The position numbers and the translations under genes are program-made. A DNA stretch of 64,000 bases from Arenibacter antarcticus (GTDB taxonomy: Bacteria > Bacteroidota > Bacteroidia > Flavobacteriales > Flavobacteriaceae), in the NCBI RefSeq assembly GCF_041320605.1, contig NZ_CP166679.1, forward strand, positions 3,644,001 to 3,708,000, in the 5' to 3' direction. This document shows, in pieces, positions 62,063-64,000 of the stretch; the first letter of the stretch is position 1; every line of letters starts with the position of its first letter. The notes under the pieces were generated by a model. The model was given only the letters and a program-made list of their open reading frames with translations. It was not told the DNA's origin and searched no databases.

Positions 62063-62521
62063 TTAAATGCGGGGAACAAAGGGTCCTAAACGTTGATTGT
62101 ATTTGCGTTGAAAATATATGAAGTAATTATACAGTTTATAATTTACTTCATAGCCATAATCGATATGTGGATCATAATCGATACGTAATTCATAAAGGTT
62201 AGGATCGTAGGAGAATGGTTGGGAAGCCCTTATGTTCCATTCAGTCACATAAAGTTGATTCCTATTTTCCAGGAAGGATTGCGAATAATACCCTTCAGGT
62301 TTGGCGATACTTTGCAGCCAAAAGTCGAATCCTGGCTCTATGATTAGTATCTCGTATTCCGTTTTTTCGTCAGCAATGGAGATGGTGTCTCCTACAGTTT
62401 TTGCAAAAGCTAATTTTTCATCATCAGAAACTGCATTAACTTGTTTTGCCCCGCCACAGCCAGAAATAGACAGGGATAACAAAAAAACTAACATTCCTAC
62501 ATATAACGGGATCTTTTTCAT
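62063..62521 (-). CDS. DUF6146 family lipoprotein
   Basis: A 152-residue lipoprotein when started at the ATG at 62521: MKKIPLYVGMLVFLLSLSISGC gives a clean lipobox with Cys22. An in-frame ATG at 62545 would begin inside the terminator hairpin of the upstream gene, so it is disfavoured. The mature part ends in a Tyr-rich segment (DPHIDYGYEVNYKLYNYFIYF) and RLGPFVPRI, as in DUF6146 proteins of Flavobacteriia. The function is unknown. The DUF6787 gene follows. Confidence 0.8.
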   Translation of the reverse strand: MKKIPLYVGMLVFLLSLSISGCGGAKQVNAVSDDEKLAFAKTVGDTISIADEKTEYEILIIEPGFDFWLQSIAKPEGYYSQSFLENRNQLYVTEWNIRASQPFSYDPNLYELRIDYDPHIDYGYEVNYKLYNYFIYFQRKYNQRLGPFVPRI

Positions 62522-62537
62522 ACTATTAAGATACAAA

Positions 62538-62564
62538 AAAGCCATTTGTGATTACAAATGGCTT
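62538..62564 (-). terminator. Terminator of the DUF937 gene
   Basis: A perfect 12-base stem (AAAGCCATTTGT with its complement, 62538-62549 and 62553-62564 approximately, 4-base loop) is followed on the minus strand by TTTTTTG, 23 bases after the DUF937 stop. Confidence 0.8.
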
Positions 62565-62586
62565 TGCTTAAATTTTGTTAAAACTC

Positions 62587-63219
62587 TTATTTTCCGAATA
62601 GTCCACTTAGCATTCCGCCAAGGCCACCTTTCTTTTTATTGCCACCCATGACCATTCCCGCAACATCGTCCAATACACTTCCATCTCCATCGGCATCCAA
62701 CAAGGTTGTAATTAAACTTCTGTTCTGATCTGGCTGACCACCCAACATACTTCCCAATAAGGTATTTAAGCCGTTGGCATCCTTAACATCGCCTTGGGCC
62801 TTTTGTTTTCCTAGGTAAGCCATTACTAATGGAGCCGCAATTTTTAGAATCTGGGCTACAGATCCCGCATCCAAACCTGATTTTTGACTAAGGGCATTTT
62901 CTACATTAGCCTGTTTGTTGCCAAATACATGACCAAGGATTCCTTCCCCGTCTTTAATAACGTTTTGATCTACACCTCCACCAAACAATCCGCCTAGATT
63001 ATCTAGAATACCTCCATCATGTTTGGAAGATAGTGCACTTAAAAGTCCATCTGCACCCTGGGGAGAGGAAGCGTTCTTTTTCATAGCTCCCAAAAGTAAG
63101 GGCATGGCCATACTCAAAACATCCGCAGTTTTGTTTTCTGGTTGCCCAGTTTGACTGGCAACTCCGCTAATCAACTGTTTACCCATTGGGCTATTCAATA
63201 AATCCAATAATCCTGACAT
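62587..63219 (-). CDS. DUF937 domain protein
   Basis: A 210-residue glycine-rich protein: SGLLDLLNSPMGKQLISGVASQTG at the start, GLLSALSSKHDGGILDNLGGLFGGG and LGHVFGNKQANVENALSQKSG in the middle, and the Asp-rich ITTLLDADGDGSVLDDVAGM before a Gly/Lys tail. This is the DUF937/YidB-like family, cytoplasmic or loosely membrane-associated, of unknown role. The DADGDGS stretch resembles a Ca-binding loop, though this is weak. It has a strong terminator downstream and is probably monocistronic. Confidence 0.88.
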   Translation of the reverse strand: MSGLLDLLNSPMGKQLISGVASQTGQPENKTADVLSMAMPLLLGAMKKNASSPQGADGLLSALSSKHDGGILDNLGGLFGGGVDQNVIKDGEGILGHVFGNKQANVENALSQKSGLDAGSVAQILKIAAPLVMAYLGKQKAQGDVKDANGLNTLLGSMLGGQPDQNRSLITTLLDADGDGSVLDDVAGMVMGGNKKKGGLGGMLSGLFGK

Positions 63220-63301
63220 CTTGCAAATGATTTTTATCGTTAATATTCGTTTTAATACAATTTACAAAAAAAAGTAGATTTCCCGTTTATTTACTTATTT
63301 A

Positions 63302-64000
63302 TTAATTGTACAGTGCAATTATCTGGGTCGCCAACTCTAGCCCTATGCGATCTTGTGCCTCTGCAGTTGCAGCACCTATATGAGGTGTTAGGGATATGTC
63401 TGGATGCATCAATATCCTTATTTCCGGAATGGGCTCTGATTCAAAAACATCCAAGCCTGCGAAGGCTACCTTCCCGCTTTCCAATGCTTCTACCAAAGCA
63501 ACCTCGTCCATTACGCCACCACGGGCAGCATTAATGATACCAACCCCATTTTTCATCAGTTCAAATTCTTTTTTACCAATGATATATGAATTTTGAGCGG
63601 GTACATGTAAACTTATAAAATCCGAAGTTTTTAATAATTGATCCAATGTTGTTCCATGAAGTTCAAAGGAAATAGACCTACCATCAAAAAAAGGAACGGT
63701 TACCGATGCTGTATCCATTAAAGGATCAACAAATAGTACTTTCATGCCCAAACCTAGTGCTATTCTTGCGGTTTCTAAACCAACTCTTCCAAAACCGATA
63801 ATTCCTATGGTCTTGTTCCTAAGTTCCATGCCGTTGGCATAGGCTTTCTTTAGTTTGCTAAAATTACTGTCCCCTTCCAAGGGCATGTTTCTATTGGCAT
63901 CATGTAGAAAACGGACTCCTGTGAATAAGTGGGCAAAGACCAGTTCAGCTACCGATGAGGAGGATGCTGACGGGGTGTTAATGACATGCAGGCCTTTAGA
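63302..64000 (-). CDS. D-3-phosphoglycerate dehydrogenase-like protein, 5' end outside window
   Basis: The frame is open from 63302 to the right edge (232 codons seen), so the N-terminus is missing. The visible part has KGLHVINTPSASSSSVAEL, the Rossmann motif GIIGFGRVGLETARIALGLG, the catalytic-region residues in INAARGGVMDEVALVEAL, GLDVFESEP and the His-containing LTPHIGAATAEAQ. These are the NAD domain and active site of D-2-hydroxyacid dehydrogenases, most like SerA, the first step of serine synthesis. It ends soon after the catalytic domain without an ACT domain, as in short SerA forms. A different 2-hydroxyacid substrate is possible. Confidence 0.85.
   Translation of the reverse strand, partial: SKGLHVINTPSASSSSVAELVFAHLFTGVRFLHDANRNMPLEGDSNFSKLKKAYANGMELRNKTIGIIGFGRVGLETARIALGLGMKVLFVDPLMDTASVTVPFFDGRSISFELHGTTLDQLLKTSDFISLHVPAQNSYIIGKKEFELMKNGVGIINAARGGVMDEVALVEALESGKVAFAGLDVFESEPIPEIRILMHPDISLTPHIGAATAEAQDRIGLELATQIIALYN

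Overview
The window looks like a chromosomal segment from a marine member of the Flavobacteriaceae (Bacteroidota). The reasons are the AT-rich composition, the near absence of Shine-Dalgarno sequences, several TAnnTTTG-type -7 elements, and many families typical of that group: YfhO, DUF4834, BatA-type VWA protein, DUF2400/TIGR02757, DUF6146, DUF6787, DUF937, a SusD relic, sulfatases and a TonB-dependent receptor. No rRNA, tRNA, CRISPR array, prophage or intact transposase was seen.

Bases 1-9,100 are an accessory and decaying area. A sialidase-like gene runs off the left edge. A TauE/SafE permease, a lipoprotein resembling DUF6259 glycoside hydrolases and a DoxX-like gene each carry inactivating lesions. 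An intact orphan trpB-like gene, a GNAT gene, a long hairpin and one copy of a dispersed repeat lie among them.

Bases 9,100-22,100 hold a catabolic-looking locus of the kind best known from Planctomycetes. A plus-strand set of three genes (PVC-type c-type cytochrome/beta-propeller lipoprotein, FG-GAP protein, DUF1080 lipoprotein) converges on a minus-strand set of four (DUF1549/DUF1553 cytochrome, DUF1501, NHL propeller, sulfatase). Upstream of the second set are relics of a second sulfatase and of a SusD protein, which suggests the locus was once part of a larger polysaccharide-utilisation locus.

Bases 22,270-34,620 are mostly core: a GNAT protein, an outer-membrane protein, a tightly packed envelope operon (DUF4834, YfhO, GT4 glycosyltransferase, Wzx-like flippase), a repeat-rich basic exported protein, and uvrA. 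Bases 34,900-37,130 contain the most intriguing arrangement: two close paralogous ECF sigma-factor genes, each followed about 70 bases later by a 47-codon ORF. The two small ORFs are themselves paralogous, so the sigma/small-protein pair appears to have been duplicated as a unit.

Bases 37,140-54,210 are largely housekeeping: an endonuclease III lacking its iron-sulfur cysteines, bcp, an MBL hydrolase, a metal-ligand-poor dihydroorotase homologue, a BatA-like protein, a GT2, an SGNH hydrolase, a CrtI/RetSat-like oxidoreductase, DUF2400, CPBP and lolD. A frameshifted SdpI-like gene, a GH20-like relic and the second repeat copy are interspersed. Bases 54,560-64,000 carry folE, a sulfite-oxidase/cytochrome c pair with a sterol-desaturase-like gene, a TonB receptor with a His-rich loop near a small Cys/His protein, several conserved small genes, and a D-3-phosphoglycerate-dehydrogenase-like gene running off the right edge.

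All assignments come from reading the sequence and recalling families. No database search was run.
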